Below, piece by piece: positions 18,197 through 27,215 of a DNA stretch of 64,000 bases. The stretch spans positions 3,782,001 through 3,846,000 of the forward strand of contig NZ_CP089932.1 of assembly GCF_021365465.1 (NCBI RefSeq), given 5' to 3'. Every line of letters begins with the position of its first letter. Position 1 is the stretch's first letter. Below the pieces are notes generated by a model. The model ran no database searches, had not been told where the DNA came from, and saw only the letters and a program-made list of their open reading frames with translations. Source of the stretch: Erwinia tracheiphila (GTDB lineage Bacteria > Pseudomonadota > Gammaproteobacteria > Enterobacterales > Enterobacteriaceae). The translations under genes and the position numbers were made by a program.

Positions 18197-19485
18197 TATT
18201 TATCGCCCCATTTATCTAAAATTGACTGGTTGCTGACGGCCTTATCCATCGCAACAGACGGTTTTTGGGAATCCGGTACGCGCCCCTGCATCCACGCATC
18301 CAGCGCGATAGCTTCAGTGCCTTTACCACACTGGATACCCAGCTTTTCAACGCCATATTCAGCGACCTGTTGCGCCGTCATGGGAGCATGATCGAACACA
18401 CCAACGAATGGCGTTAACTTACGCGCCAGTTCATCGCGGGCACCGATTTGTTTCAGCAGCGCCCCGGTATCCATTGTCGGTTTGCTTTTCTCCAGTTTTG
18501 CCACCTTGCGTTTCAGCGCGGCGATGGTATCTACCGTGCCAATACTTCTGCGCAGGCGTTTAAGCCGACGACTGAGGCTGTCAGTGGTGGCCTGGTCGAG
18601 ATGCTCTTTCGCCTCTTCGATAGCCGATTCTGCCGACTCGATAGCCGTTTCAGCATTTTCGATAGCAGTAGGCTCCCCGGTTTCTGCTGCCTCCGATGCC
18701 GCCTCCGCCGCTTCTACCGCCGCCTCCGCGCCTTCTTCGGCTGCTGCTGCCCCTTCGGCTGCTGCTGTCGGATCAACGGGGTCAGTAGGGTCGGCGGGTG
18801 CATTCGGATCGGGATCGTCCGTTGTTGGCTTACCCGCCGCCAGCGCTGCCACAACAATCTGTTTGATTTGCTCAACCTGCTCGGGAGTAAAACCACCTTC
18901 ATCAGTCGTGGGCTTGTTTTTGTCATCATCTGGATTCATGCGAATGAGTTCCTTGGTATCTATGGTTATAACGTGATCCTGCACGGAGACATCAGGGCCG
19001 GTTCGCCCTTCGTCCACCAGCGCAAGGTGGTTTGCTCTGATATGCCGCTGAACAGCGTCATAGGGCTGGCCGTTGAAATTGCCAGGGGTGAAGTCATAGC
19101 GGCATCGATAGCCGGGCGATAAATCTATCTTTCCGCTGCTGATATTGCTCAGTGCGGAGTTGGAGAGAATTTTGATGTTTCCCCGTAAGTAGGGGTAATC
19201 AAACCAGATATTTTCACCAATGACGCCCTGTATCCCTTTTTTCTCAGCGGGGGTGGCGTCTTTACCCAGCATTTCGTGCTCATCAATGAAAGGCATCAGC
19301 CGGAAAGAGTTAATTGTATCGATGCTCCGTAGCTCCTCCTCCGGTCGATACACGCGATAGATACGGCTGGGATCAGGGGCATTAATCTCAGCCCCCAGAT
19401 AATCAAAAACCCCAACTTTTGAGATGGGGTTGTCTTTTACTTCCAGACAGCCATTGAGGTCATACGTTCGTTTAGTTTCGTTCAT
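18196..19485 (-). CDS. DUF2213 capsid protease/scaffold
   Basis: 429 residues. The N-terminal half (FDYLGAEINAPDPSRIYRVY, MPFIDEHEMLGKDATPAEKK, GKIDLSPGYRCRYDFTPGNF, HLALVDEGRTGPDV) matches DUF2213, a head maturation protease family. The second half is a low-complexity Ala/Glu/Pro region (residues ~220-300: TAAAEGAAAAEEGAEAAVEA) followed by a coiled coil (LSRRLKRLRRSIGTVDTIAA), as in fused scaffolds. It is expected to guide assembly of the capsid and to be removed by cleavage. Confidence 0.85.
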   Translation of the reverse strand: MNETKRTYDLNGCLEVKDNPISKVGVFDYLGAEINAPDPSRIYRVYRPEEELRSIDTINSFRLMPFIDEHEMLGKDATPAEKKGIQGVIGENIWFDYPYLRGNIKILSNSALSNISSGKIDLSPGYRCRYDFTPGNFNGQPYDAVQRHIRANHLALVDEGRTGPDVSVQDHVITIDTKELIRMNPDDDKNKPTTDEGGFTPEQVEQIKQIVVAALAAGKPTTDDPDPNAPADPTDPVDPTAAAEGAAAAEEGAEAAVEAAEAASEAAETGEPTAIENAETAIESAESAIEEAKEHLDQATTDSLSRRLKRLRRSIGTVDTIAALKRKVAKLEKSKPTMDTGALLKQIGARDELARKLTPFVGVFDHAPMTAQQVAEYGVEKLGIQCGKGTEAIALDAWMQGRVPDSQKPSVAMDKAVSNQSILDKWGDK

Positions 19486-20336
19486 GAGGTGTCACCAAAA
19501 TCCACAACCGGCGTCCAGAAGCATTTGCAGTTGGGCAGCGTACCGGGCAGGCCACGCTGACCTGTTTTTTCATCAATAACAGGGGGGTTATCCAGATCAA
19601 ACGTCTGGCCGTCTAACCTGAGATGCAGTTCTCTGGGTTCAGCGCTACCGGCTGAGTGATGCCAGACCGCTTTACGGATACCGGCTGATTTCATCCGCTC
19701 ATAGTTAGATGCCGTGGTAATTTTCCGGCTCTGATCCACAGCGATAAACTGCGCCCGTTTTTCTGTCACCGTGCCGGTTTGCCTGATTTCATCAAGAAGG
19801 GTTTTGGCTCCCTCGCCTGGGTGGCTGACTGATCGCAGCGCTGCGCCCTCAATCCTGCGATGAAACTGTTCAGGAATGGTTTTAATCAGCGCGACGTTCT
19901 CAGCGGTGGCAGCGGTAAGACGCTCTTTCATCTCACCCGGCATATCAGGCGTTTTTATTGTCAGCCCCCCGGATAGCGTTTTTAGAGAATCGTTCAGATT
20001 ACGTTGTGCCGCCAGATCGGTCTGGGAAACAAACTTATCCGCTATTTCTGCCGCTTTTTTGTTGAAAATACCGTCCCATTTACGTTTCAGGCGGTTCAGC
20101 CAGATACGGGTCTGGCTGGCAACGCTGGCATCCATGCCAACCGGGGCAAAGTCATCATTCAGTTGGGTAAAGGTTGCCTGATAGTCAGCTATCATCTGGC
20201 GCACCAGTTGCGACATAGCCTGGTTGTAGCGTGTTGCCGGGGCGGCTGGATAAGTCAGCGCTTTCCCCTTCATTACCGCCTCTCGGGATGCCGCCCACCG
20301 CGCCCGTTTCTCCCGGAATCTGATTTTCTTCTTCAT
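19482..20336 (-). CDS. Minor head protein (Mu gpF / SPP1 gp7-like)
   Basis: 284 residues as drawn. The C-terminal domain has the gpF signature: VDQSRKITTASNYERMKSAG, VWHHSAGSAEPRELHLRLDG, and a terminal GLPGTLPNCKCFWTPVVDF with paired cysteines. It is thought to assist capsid assembly and DNA injection. With the first ATG (20336) it overlaps the portal gene by about 150 bases; internal starts at MKGKALTYPAAP or MSQLVRQMIADY are possible. Confidence 0.8.
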   Translation of the reverse strand: MKKKIRFREKRARWAASREAVMKGKALTYPAAPATRYNQAMSQLVRQMIADYQATFTQLNDDFAPVGMDASVASQTRIWLNRLKRKWDGIFNKKAAEIADKFVSQTDLAAQRNLNDSLKTLSGGLTIKTPDMPGEMKERLTAATAENVALIKTIPEQFHRRIEGAALRSVSHPGEGAKTLLDEIRQTGTVTEKRAQFIAVDQSRKITTASNYERMKSAGIRKAVWHHSAGSAEPRELHLRLDGQTFDLDNPPVIDEKTGQRGLPGTLPNCKCFWTPVVDFGDTS

Positions 20337-21711
20337 CGCTCATGTCCAGCCCGTAGTAACTCGACTCTTTATCTGCCGCCAGTTTTTTACGAATGTCGTA
20401 GCCGTCAATGGCTCCGGCTGTAGCATATGCAGAGGCTGTTTGTGCCTGCTTCAGTTCAATATCGGCATATTCTGCTGCGGTCGGGCTATCAAGCGGTTTC
20501 CAGTTGATACTGACTTCAACAACAGGCAGGCCCGCACTACGCAACAACATATCGAAATGGCGCTGTAGCAGTTCTTCAAGGTCGTTCGACTGAATGCTCT
20601 CCAGTTCCTCGCGATAGCTGGCTTCCTCATACTCTCCCGTGGCGTTAAAGCCTTTCGGAGTGGTGCCAAGAAGTTTTGTGACCGGAACATTCGCGCCCGC
20701 CGCGACCAGTTGATATTGCGTCATAATGGTGGCGTCGAGATCGGCCAGTGAGGTATCAAACTGCTGCACGGTATCGGTACTGCCGGTAACGTGAACGCCG
20801 TAGTTGTCACGCATTTCAATGAAATAGGACATATTCTCGCTGACGGTCGCTTTATCTGCGCTTTCCAGATCGCTGATACCCATCGTCAACAGACGCTTGG
20901 TCATCGCCAGTTCAGGGGCTTCGTTAGCTGTACGTTCTGAGGCGTAAACGCGCTCGTAGATGCGCTCAGGCACGGATACACCAAAATAGTTGTAGGTAGG
21001 CTTGAGAACATTCGGTACCGGGAAGGGCACGAATTTAACAAAATGCGATTTATGGTACCGGCGACCGGCAATCACGTAATACGTGGGTTCGTAAAAATCC
21101 AGCCCTGCCGGATCTTGCAGGTTAGCCTCCGTCAGTTCAGGCGTCACCCACTGCGGGTCGATCTGCTTAATACCCTTGTAACTTCCTCTGGCCACACCAT
21201 CAAGGTTAAAGGGGTTTTCATACCACTCTTTGGGGTTTGAAGTCTCAACGACAAACAGCGCCAGACGGCCACCGTATACTCGACCAAAATGGATCAACTC
21301 TTTCATCGCCTGATTGATGCGGTATTTTTTGCTGCGTTTTATGAGCAATTTAGCGACATCTTTATCGTCGCAGTCCAGATCATAGCCCTGCCGGATAGCA
21401 TCGCGCGCGGGCATATTACACGCCTTATCCACCAGCCAGTGTTTGGCTATCACCGCGCACATATTGTTGCCGATAAAACCCTGACTGGCGTACCACATAG
21501 CCTGTGCTTCGGGAACACCGTAAACATTCCCACCTTTGAATGCAGGCACGGCACCGTCGATGGAGTCCATCGCCACACCGCTAATAACAGGTTGCGGTAA
21601 TTCCAGACCGTTAAATCCCTCCGAACGCGCCAGTGCGGGATAAAGCTGAGTAGTGAACGCCGACCGTTTAACCGGCGCTACCTGATTTTTACGCCTCTTA
21701 AACGGCCACAT
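20185..21711 (-). CDS. Portal protein (DUF1073)
   Basis: 508 residues starting MWPFKRRKNQVAPVKRSAF. It matches the DUF1073 portal family: AMWYASQGFIGNNMCAVIAK, HWLVDKACNMPARDAIRQGY, IHFGRVYGGRLALFVVET, YFGVSVPERIYERVYASERT, VPVTKLLGTTPKGFNATGEY. It forms the dodecameric DNA channel at one capsid vertex and docks the terminase. It follows terminase directly. The last 150 bases overlap the next gene. Confidence 0.9.
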   Translation of the reverse strand: MWPFKRRKNQVAPVKRSAFTTQLYPALARSEGFNGLELPQPVISGVAMDSIDGAVPAFKGGNVYGVPEAQAMWYASQGFIGNNMCAVIAKHWLVDKACNMPARDAIRQGYDLDCDDKDVAKLLIKRSKKYRINQAMKELIHFGRVYGGRLALFVVETSNPKEWYENPFNLDGVARGSYKGIKQIDPQWVTPELTEANLQDPAGLDFYEPTYYVIAGRRYHKSHFVKFVPFPVPNVLKPTYNYFGVSVPERIYERVYASERTANEAPELAMTKRLLTMGISDLESADKATVSENMSYFIEMRDNYGVHVTGSTDTVQQFDTSLADLDATIMTQYQLVAAGANVPVTKLLGTTPKGFNATGEYEEASYREELESIQSNDLEELLQRHFDMLLRSAGLPVVEVSINWKPLDSPTAAEYADIELKQAQTASAYATAGAIDGYDIRKKLAADKESSYYGLDMSDEEENQIPGETGAVGGIPRGGNEGESADLSSRPGNTLQPGYVATGAPDDS

Positions 21712-21713
21712 AG

Positions 21714-23132
21714 TTACCTCTTCGTTGTAAAGAAACTGCCTTTTTTGGTGTATAGCTTGCGTAGCGCCTGGGTCATGGCATCGACCGTGTCGTCGTGAGC
21801 ACCAAACGGGAATGTGGTAATTTCTTCGACGGTTTCAGCTATCCAGGGGGTTGTACTCGGATGTGGCAGGAATACGTTGCCTGATTCCCACTCAGCCGTT
21901 ACCGCATGAGCGCGGGCAACTTTGCTACCATCCGGCTCGACAGGGATCAGCCCGGATATCGTGGATTTTAACGAATCGATAACAGCAGGCCCGTTAGCTT
22001 TGTCCTCAACGTATTTTCGACGCCCTTCCGGGAACATATCAGACTGACGTTTAACCGCTTTTAACGTCTGTGTGAAGCTCATGCGGGCGCGTGTCTGATG
22101 CAACAGGTAGGCGTTGGCGTCTTTTTTGCCCCATACCTGGCCGACAACATAGTCCGTCCCTTCGCTGTCTTTAAAGGTCATATCCCAACTGTGGATAACG
22201 GTATCGAATTTGGCTGGCAGATCTTTAGGTAAGTAATATCTGACCCAACCTTCCTGGAATATCTGCCCGTCACCCGGTTTGGGCGATTGTTGGTACATTG
22301 CCGACCAGAAATAGTTGCCCAAAATAGCTTTCGTCTCTAACAGCTTATCGAGCGGATGTAATTCAGGAACCAGCGCTTCGCCCTGCTTGTTAATTGCCGG
22401 GAACGCTAACACTTTTGCTTTGGGGCTATTGGCAATAACGCGGCCTGACAAATCATCCGTTGCCCAGCGGGTCGCCATAATAATTTCACCGCTGTTTTTC
22501 GACAGACGGGTTTTAAAAGTCGAAACATACCAGTTCCAGATAGATTTTTTAGTAGTAGGGCTAAGTGCTTCCTTAGAGTTCTTTATTGGATCATCAATAA
22601 TACCAAGGTCGACTTTTTTACCCGTTAAAGGCCCACCGACACCCGCACAAACATAGCTACCCTTGTAGTTAGCTATCCCAAATCCATCAGAATTACGTTT
22701 AACTGCTACACCGTCTTTGGCTTTATTACCAGACCAGCTTTCAGGAAATAATAACCGGTATTCATCTGATGCCATGATACGTTGCACATCGGCATTCATA
22801 TCCCCGGCTAAATCCGATGAATATGATAAAGCACCGATACGCTTATCGGGATATTTACCAAAGAAGTACGCCGGAAGATAGCGAGAGACAATATCAGACT
22901 TCCCATGTTGCGGCGGCGCACCCAGTATCAAAACGGGGCGTTTCCCCTCCATCGTCTCCAGCAGAAATTGATCCAGCGCTTCACAAACTGTTTTAGAAAA
23001 CGGGCTGGTAATATATTCCGGGTTAATGTACTGAATAAAATTATGCAGACTTCTGCGAGCATGACGGCGCTGTAACAGTTCTTTGGCAGCATCTTCTTTA
23101 CTGATTACCGATGATTGCTGCAAGTTGTTCAT
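21714..23132 (-). CDS. Terminase large subunit
   Basis: 472 residues. Walker A-like [20 protein letters not shown], Walker B region [20 protein letters not shown], coupling motif [15 protein letters not shown], and the RNase H-like nuclease with Asp in [20 protein letters not shown] and in [16 protein letters not shown]. It packages and cuts phage DNA. The start overlaps the end of the small subunit gene by 35 bases. Confidence 0.95.
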   Translation of the reverse strand: MNNLQQSSVISKEDAAKELLQRRHARRSLHNFIQYINPEYITSPFSKTVCEALDQFLLETMEGKRPVLILGAPPQHGKSDIVSRYLPAYFFGKYPDKRIGALSYSSDLAGDMNADVQRIMASDEYRLLFPESWSGNKAKDGVAVKRNSDGFGIANYKGSYVCAGVGGPLTGKKVDLGIIDDPIKNSKEALSPTTKKSIWNWYVSTFKTRLSKNSGEIIMATRWATDDLSGRVIANSPKAKVLAFPAINKQGEALVPELHPLDKLLETKAILGNYFWSAMYQQSPKPGDGQIFQEGWVRYYLPKDLPAKFDTVIHSWDMTFKDSEGTDYVVGQVWGKKDANAYLLHQTRARMSFTQTLKAVKRQSDMFPEGRRKYVEDKANGPAVIDSLKSTISGLIPVEPDGSKVARAHAVTAEWESGNVFLPHPSTTPWIAETVEEITTFPFGAHDDTVDAMTQALRKLYTKKGSFFTTKR

Positions 23133-23670
23133 CTGTTAACTCCGATGCAGTATGCGTATGCTGAATAGGCCCACCGTTTGCACCTGTCAGTTCGTTGCTA
23201 ATCTGATCACGAAACGCCTGCACACTCACATGCTTACCAAGAAGCTCAAGGTTTTTCACCTTATCAGGCCACTTTATTTTTTTGAGGATACCAACCATTT
23301 CGCGATCATCACCCCGGCCTTCAAACATTTCAGCCAGGTCGAAACCGCTTAAATATCGACGCCAGACCAAAGGCCAGTCACTTACAGGCTTAATGGTCAT
23401 ATCCTCATTGAGAATATCCAGTGTATCCATCTGATCAATTTCAACCAGACGTAACAAAACGTAGTTGGCATCAACGCCTAATTGCTCTATCCGTTCCTGT
23501 TTCAGTTGGTTGATACGCTGAACAACTTCCGGTTCAAGTAACAGGCGAGGCCCCGCGCTATAGGCTGTTTTTTTGCTATATCCCGCCCGGATCGCTGCCG
23601 GGCCAGCTTTTAAGTCAACAATAAATTCCCGGCAAAAAAGCTCTTTCTTAGCATTGAGTCTTTTTGCCAT
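23098..23670 (-). CDS. Terminase small subunit
   Basis: 190 residues. The N-terminal DNA-binding domain [20 protein letters not shown], then [17 protein letters not shown], is the Terminase_2 signature. It recognises the packaging site and recruits the large subunit, whose gene overlaps it. The C-terminus ([20 protein letters not shown]) is the large-subunit-binding tail typical of the family. Confidence 0.92.
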   Translation of the reverse strand: MAKRLNAKKELFCREFIVDLKAGPAAIRAGYSKKTAYSAGPRLLLEPEVVQRINQLKQERIEQLGVDANYVLLRLVEIDQMDTLDILNEDMTIKPVSDWPLVWRRYLSGFDLAEMFEGRGDDREMVGILKKIKWPDKVKNLELLGKHVSVQAFRDQISNELTGANGGPIQHTHTASELTDEQLAAIIGNQ

Positions 23671-23705
23671 AAAATAAATTTCCTTTTTCTTACCTTATGA
23701 AATTA

Positions 23706-24179
23706 TTATTCAATTCGATATAAATTAACGTCGCCGCCAGAATAAACATCCATATCAATCGCTACTTTCACTGCTTCAATAGCATTACGACCAAGGCTCA
23801 TCGCCGTACGCGCAATTACACTCCCTGAACCAACAGAAAAGAAATCTATATGCAGGGATATTGAAGCTGTCTTTTTGTCTTTCTCTTTGAAGATAAGATA
23901 CGAAACATTCTTTCCGACTATTGCAATAGCGCTAAATGACATAATTTCCGGGAAATCAGATTTATAATTCATTCCAGTTACGAGGTGTTCAATTATTGCC
24001 GTCTCACAACCACAATCGCCCGCAGCTCCAAACGCCTGAATTTTTTCGCCGTTGATATTCCACATCTCATTTTCTTTTAGCTGGAATATTTTTTTCTCTT
24101 TCAGTGAGCAAATCATATCGCCAGTGGTTGACTGTGTATCCGATGCGAGAACTACTCCATCCCATGCAATAGTTGTCAT
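23706..24179 (-). CDS. HslV/proteasome-like Ntn-hydrolase of the phage
   Basis: 157 residues. The start MTTIAWDGVVLASDTQSTTG matches the N-terminal strand of proteasome beta/HslV subunits, where Thr after Met is the nucleophile and the ASD motif follows. Further on are AFGAAGDCGCETAIIEHLV and the tail FFSVGSGSVIARTAMSLGRN, then AIEAVKVAIDMDVYSGG, the GSG...A...G..A.EA...A...D..SGG signature. Such genes occur in some phages next to lysis or terminase genes; the role is not established. Catalytic competence is inferred. Confidence 0.7.
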   Translation of the reverse strand: MTTIAWDGVVLASDTQSTTGDMICSLKEKKIFQLKENEMWNINGEKIQAFGAAGDCGCETAIIEHLVTGMNYKSDFPEIMSFSAIAIVGKNVSYLIFKEKDKKTASISLHIDFFSVGSGSVIARTAMSLGRNAIEAVKVAIDMDVYSGGDVNLYRIE

Positions 24180-24236
24180 TCTTTTCCGCTCCGTTTCTCT
24201 TCATTTTTACCTGTTGTGCTGTAAAGCCGCGTGGCC

Positions 24237-24698
24237 TTACTTCAAGCACACATTACGGATATAATCCTGCAACCCCGCTATTTGGCTTCGGGCAATTTCG
24301 ATTCGCTTTCTGAGAGTGAAATAATCCCGTTGAGCGGTGTCATTAAGTCCGGCGCGGCTTGCATCATCCAGGCCGGTGGCGGTGGCGGCACCGGGCACGG
24401 GCTTGCAACTGGCGTTGACGCGCAACCGCTGGTTACCAGCGATAACGCTACGCTCAAGCTGATCGATATTAGCCTTAGCATCGGTTAGCTCCCTTGTGTA
24501 TTTAGCATCAATATCCGCCACAACGTGCTGTCTGGCCTGCATATCAACGATGATTTTTTGTCTGGATTCAGCCAGTTGTGCAAACTCGCGCTGCTTGTCG
24601 AGGGCGTGCTGGTAGCTGTCGCGATAGGAAGAAGCGGTAAACGCGAGGGCCATCATTATGGCTGGCGTGAGAACGCTGAATAAATCACCGAGCTTCAT
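24237..24698 (-). CDS. Rz: Rz-like inner-membrane spanin
   Basis: 153 residues. One N-terminal membrane segment (LFSVLTPAIMMALAFTASSY) is followed by a long periplasmic coiled coil (QHALDKQREFAQLAESRQKI...) and a terminal cysteine (NVCLK). With Rz1, encoded inside it in another frame, it spans the periplasm and fuses the two membranes at the end of lysis. It overlaps the upstream lysin gene by four bases. Confidence 0.88.
   Translation of the reverse strand: MKLGDLFSVLTPAIMMALAFTASSYRDSYQHALDKQREFAQLAESRQKIIVDMQARQHVVADIDAKYTRELTDAKANIDQLERSVIAGNQRLRVNASCKPVPGAATATGLDDASRAGLNDTAQRDYFTLRKRIEIARSQIAGLQDYIRNVCLK
24278..24481 (-). CDS. Rz1: Rz1-like outer-membrane spanin, nested in Rz
   Basis: 67 residues, read in a different frame within Rz. 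The lipoprotein signal MLRLISISLSVALSLVTSGC has a lipobox (TSGC). It is followed by the proline-rich segment typical of Rz1 (PCPVPPPPPAWMM). The nested layout and the proline run make the call firm. A short C-terminus follows (SLSESESKLPEAK). Confidence 0.88.
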   Translation of the reverse strand: MLRLISISLSVALSLVTSGCASTPVASPCPVPPPPPAWMMQAAPDLMTPLNGIISLSESESKLPEAK

Positions 24699-25111
24699 AG
24701 CAAATCCAGCGTTTTAACAAATACAGCAAATCCATAGGGCTGTTGGCCGTTCTCATGCTGAATTATTGCCTCCAGCAAAGGGATCATTACCCTACTGTCT
24801 GTTACATCAATCTGTTGGTCTGCCTCAACGCCCACTGATTTTGCCACGCTGTTAATATACGCCTGCGTGTTGTTTTCCACCGGTGGTGCCCAGCGATTGA
24901 CAATGCCGCTGATCGTCTTAATAGCGTGCTTACACTGGTAGTTGCGCAGAATAATGATCATCGCCCGGATACCATATTCTGGCGTTTTAAACTGGCAAAA
25001 GGATTTATCAGTGCGCTGCCCTTCTGGTACTAATCCCTGCCAATCATCACCCCAGCGGATATTGCCGGGGTTATTATTTCGTATACCGCGGGGTGTTGTG
25101 GTTGTCGTCAT
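24695..25111 (-). CDS. P5-like muralytic protein (endolysin)
   Basis: 138 residues. The opening RGIRNNNPGNIRWGDDWQGL and FCQFKTPEYGIRAMIIILRN are the signature of phage P5-type structural lysins (PRD1 P5-like transglycosylases). The position between holin and Rz/Rz1, with ATGA overlaps on both sides, makes it the likely endolysin. No signal peptide, so export through the holin lesion is expected. Confidence 0.8.
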   Translation of the reverse strand: MTTTTTPRGIRNNNPGNIRWGDDWQGLVPEGQRTDKSFCQFKTPEYGIRAMIIILRNYQCKHAIKTISGIVNRWAPPVENNTQAYINSVAKSVGVEADQQIDVTDSRVMIPLLEAIIQHENGQQPYGFAVFVKTLDLL

Positions 25112-25434
25112 TTAGCCGCTCCCATTTTTCTATCAGCCAGATCTTTTATCCGACCGCCGAAATATCGGGTACCGAGGTATCCGATAATTACGCTGGCGAA
25201 ATACGCCCAATCAGTGCCTACGCCAATAAGAGACAACCCATCTTTGACAAACCAGCCAAAGATGGAGCACATCAGCGCATCAAAAAATGACTTCCAACCA
25301 CCATCGCCTTCGTACTTGCCACGCAACCAAGCCATTACTCCGGCCAGCACTGCGGCAATGCCTTGCTCTTTGACTGATAGCAGCCATGCGATACCTGCTG
25401 CCCAAAAGTCAGGGCTTTTCTCCGGCATTTGCAT
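25108..25434 (-). CDS. Holin (lambda S-like superfamily)
   Basis: 108 residues with hydrophobic segments GIAAVLAGVMAWLRG, FFDALMCSIFGWFV and WAYFASVIIGYLGTRYFGG, and a basic C-terminus (DLADRKMGAAK). The N-terminal MPEKSPDFWAAGIAWL is like phage_holin_3 (lambda family). It forms the timed membrane hole. MQMPEKS contains two Met starts two codons apart, which could allow a lambda-like dual-start antiholin arrangement; this is inference. Confidence 0.85.
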   Translation of the reverse strand: MQMPEKSPDFWAAGIAWLLSVKEQGIAAVLAGVMAWLRGKYEGDGGWKSFFDALMCSIFGWFVKDGLSLIGVGTDWAYFASVIIGYLGTRYFGGRIKDLADRKMGAAK

Positions 25435-25466
25435 ATGTCCTTACCCCGCTGGGTATTATAAAATAA

Positions 25467-25492
25467 AAAAGGGCCACCCCGAAGGGCGGCCC
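25467..25492 (-). terminator. Terminator between lipoprotein and holin genes
   Basis: On the minus strand the hairpin GGGCCGCC-CTTCGG-GGTGGCCC is followed by TTTTTTATTTT. It would stop transcripts of the two upstream genes before the holin unless late transcription is antiterminated. Confidence 0.8.
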
Positions 25493-25512
25493 TTGTATAA
25501 TATGTTGTTGCT

Positions 25513-25809
25513 TCAGTCGAAATCGTAATTGTTTAATTCAGCTTCGACGTCTGCATTGCCTTTGTATTCAACTTTGAGCTTTTCCTTAAGTCTCTTAGCT
25601 TCACCACAATACTTATCAACCTGTATCTCAATATAACGCTGACGCTCTTTAGTCAGGTTGCTATCCCATTCACCCGCAAAATATTGGCAGTTGTCAGCCG
25701 CATCGATGAAGGTTTTTATTTCCAAGCTTTTAGTAGGGGTCTTATCAACATTTGAGTGAGCACACCCACTAAATACAAGACATGCCAGTATTAAATTGTG
25801 TATTTTCAT
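25513..25809 (-). CDS. Small phage lipoprotein
   Basis: 98 residues. MKIHNLILACLVFSGCAHSN is a lipoprotein signal with lipobox FSGC. The mature part is charged and helical, with two cysteines (DNCQYFAGEWDSNLTKERQR, KYCGEAKRLKEKLKVEYKG). It is coupled to the upstream M15-like gene (adjacent stop and start) and followed by a terminator. A role in lysis or in altering the host envelope is possible from position; the family is unknown. Confidence 0.65.
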   Translation of the reverse strand: MKIHNLILACLVFSGCAHSNVDKTPTKSLEIKTFIDAADNCQYFAGEWDSNLTKERQRYIEIQVDKYCGEAKRLKEKLKVEYKGNADVEAELNNYDFD

Positions 25810-26370
25810 TTATCGCCCATCCGTTGACCAATGGGGGACGTCTTTAAATCCCCCAAGAAACTTAATTACTCCGTAAGTTTTTGCCACTTTATGCAATTCA
25901 GAGTTCATACCTGAACTGGGAGCACTTTTAATTTCAATAGTTTCGCCGCTTGCGTTAGCAATTTTCAAGGTGCCTGTCCATGATATATTCATATCTATGG
26001 CATTTCCTTCCGTATGTCTGCTCCTCAGCGCGGGAGCGACATGTAACCCCTGCATACCATATGCACTTACCATGCGTTTAGCTGCTGAAATACTTTTATC
26101 CAGCGTTCCGTGATCCCACTTTATAGCGATCCCCGGATAGGACGGCACCTTAGCTGGCATAATTTTACGGTTAGCTATCATCCACGCCCAGTGCATCAGA
26201 TATGCTCTTTGCGGAGGTCTTAAGGTCGCAGAGACAGTGACTCTGGCTCCGCTTTCTTTCAATGCTTTGATAAAACGCTCGACGTTTGTTTTGAAGGTGG
26301 GACTAAGATCGTAAGTTGAAGAACTACCATTAAAACTGTAAACCCACTTTGCATCACTTAACTCTTGCAT
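25810..26370 (-). CDS. M15-type peptidoglycan peptidase-like protein
   Basis: 186 residues. The zinc-binding pattern of the LAS/M15 group is visible: SRHTEGNAIDMNISW (His, Asp) and the C-terminal DVPHWSTDGR (His). RPPQRAYLMHWAWMIANRK lies upstream, as in related phage proteins. It may cut peptide crosslinks of the wall. It is a second lysin candidate beside the P5-like one. It starts at 26370 with no Sec signal. Confidence 0.65.
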   Translation of the reverse strand: MQELSDAKWVYSFNGSSSTYDLSPTFKTNVERFIKALKESGARVTVSATLRPPQRAYLMHWAWMIANRKIMPAKVPSYPGIAIKWDHGTLDKSISAAKRMVSAYGMQGLHVAPALRSRHTEGNAIDMNISWTGTLKIANASGETIEIKSAPSSGMNSELHKVAKTYGVIKFLGGFKDVPHWSTDGR

Positions 26371-26798
26371 CCAAATTCCATTTGGTTTATTAAGAAACGC
26401 TTATCTTTTAACAAACTAATTTTAACACGTCAAATTTTATAGCCTGAATAAACGTAACAAATCAGCAAAACGGGGGCTATTTAACATAATGGTCATTTCG
26501 CGCACCGCGTCTGTAGCCCCAAGTTGAAATGTCACCCTAAAGCCGCAAAAAGGCATGTTTTCTCAGCCTTATTCGGCAAAAATAAACAGCAACATTTTCA
26601 TAACAAAACGCCACTATTGGCGTTCAGCCAAATCAGCATATGAAAGGCTCGTTTTTGACAGTTTAATGTTTTCGATAGTCCAGAAACACGAAAGCCCCGC
26701 ATCCGAAGAAGCGAGGCTTTGAAATTGAGGTCGTAAAATTAAATCATAATTCTAGATGTTAGAAGACTAGCACAGGTTTTTGTGCGCACACAAGTATT
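26371..26798 (-). promoter_or_regulatory. Late-control region downstream of Q
   Basis: 428 bases without a gene between the antiterminator gene and the first late gene, the position of pR' and the Q-dependent terminator in lambda. It holds a terminator hairpin at 26691-26720 and a perfect hairpin aacgccactattggcgtt at 26607-26624. A candidate -10 (TATGAT) lies near 26750 on the minus strand, but I cannot assign a -35 with confidence. Confidence 0.5.
26691..26720 (-). terminator. Hairpin terminator at start of late operon (tR'-like)
   Basis: On the minus strand AAAGCCTCGCTTC-TTCG-GATGCGGGGCTTT forms a stable stem, just downstream of the putative late promoter and upstream of all lysis and head genes. 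Read-through by a Q-modified polymerase would switch on late genes, as in lambda. Confidence 0.65.
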
Positions 26799-27179
26799 TT
26801 ATGCGGCGACCTCCGGATCCATATCCAGTCTGGTTCCCAGCACCGTTAAACACCCTGTTAAAAACGCCTCGGAAGCGCACAGAGACGTTCTAACCTGATT
26901 TACAGTCATACCCAGGGCTGATGCAATATTTCTCAATGGCAAGCCTCCTACGAAGCGTAAACCCAGTATCATAATCGCTTCGCGGTCACGTGATTCTTTT
27001 AGTTTTGAAACGCAACGATCAATGACCCGCCCGTCTTCGTCAGTACAAACTGGTTTGCCGCTATGCCGTGCACGGTGCGGCGATACCGACATCGCAGGCC
27101 AGTCCACCTGAGAGCAGTATTCTTCACTCGCGGCCCACCGGCCCCACCGTTCTAAAACTTCTTGCATATTTCTGCGCAT
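26799..27179 (-). CDS. Antitermination protein Q-like
   Basis: 126 residues from MRRNMQEVLERWGRWAASEE (27179). VDWPAMSVSP, CTDEDGRVIDRCVSKLKESR and LGLRFVGGLPLRNIASALGM (a helix-turn-helix-like, sigma-4-like part) match the phage Q antiterminator group found in lambdoid phages. It sits immediately upstream of a promoter/terminator region and the lysis and head genes, as expected for the late-gene activator. An alternative start lies at 27197. Confidence 0.75.
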   Translation of the reverse strand: MRRNMQEVLERWGRWAASEEYCSQVDWPAMSVSPHRARHSGKPVCTDEDGRVIDRCVSKLKESRDREAIMILGLRFVGGLPLRNIASALGMTVNQVRTSLCASEAFLTGCLTVLGTRLDMDPEVAA

Positions 27180-27215
27180 AGCTTTTGACCTCAACATTTC
27201 TCAACAAATCGGGGA

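Noticed and set aside
18680..18800. Repeat-like tract of GCC/GCT codons
   Set aside because: Ala/Glu-rich linker inside the DUF2213 protein, not a DNA repeat of interest.
18448..19122. Cys/Arg/Phe-rich ORF opposite the DUF2213 gene
   Set aside because: Shadow of the Ala/Glu-rich low-complexity region; composition is an artefact of that repeat.
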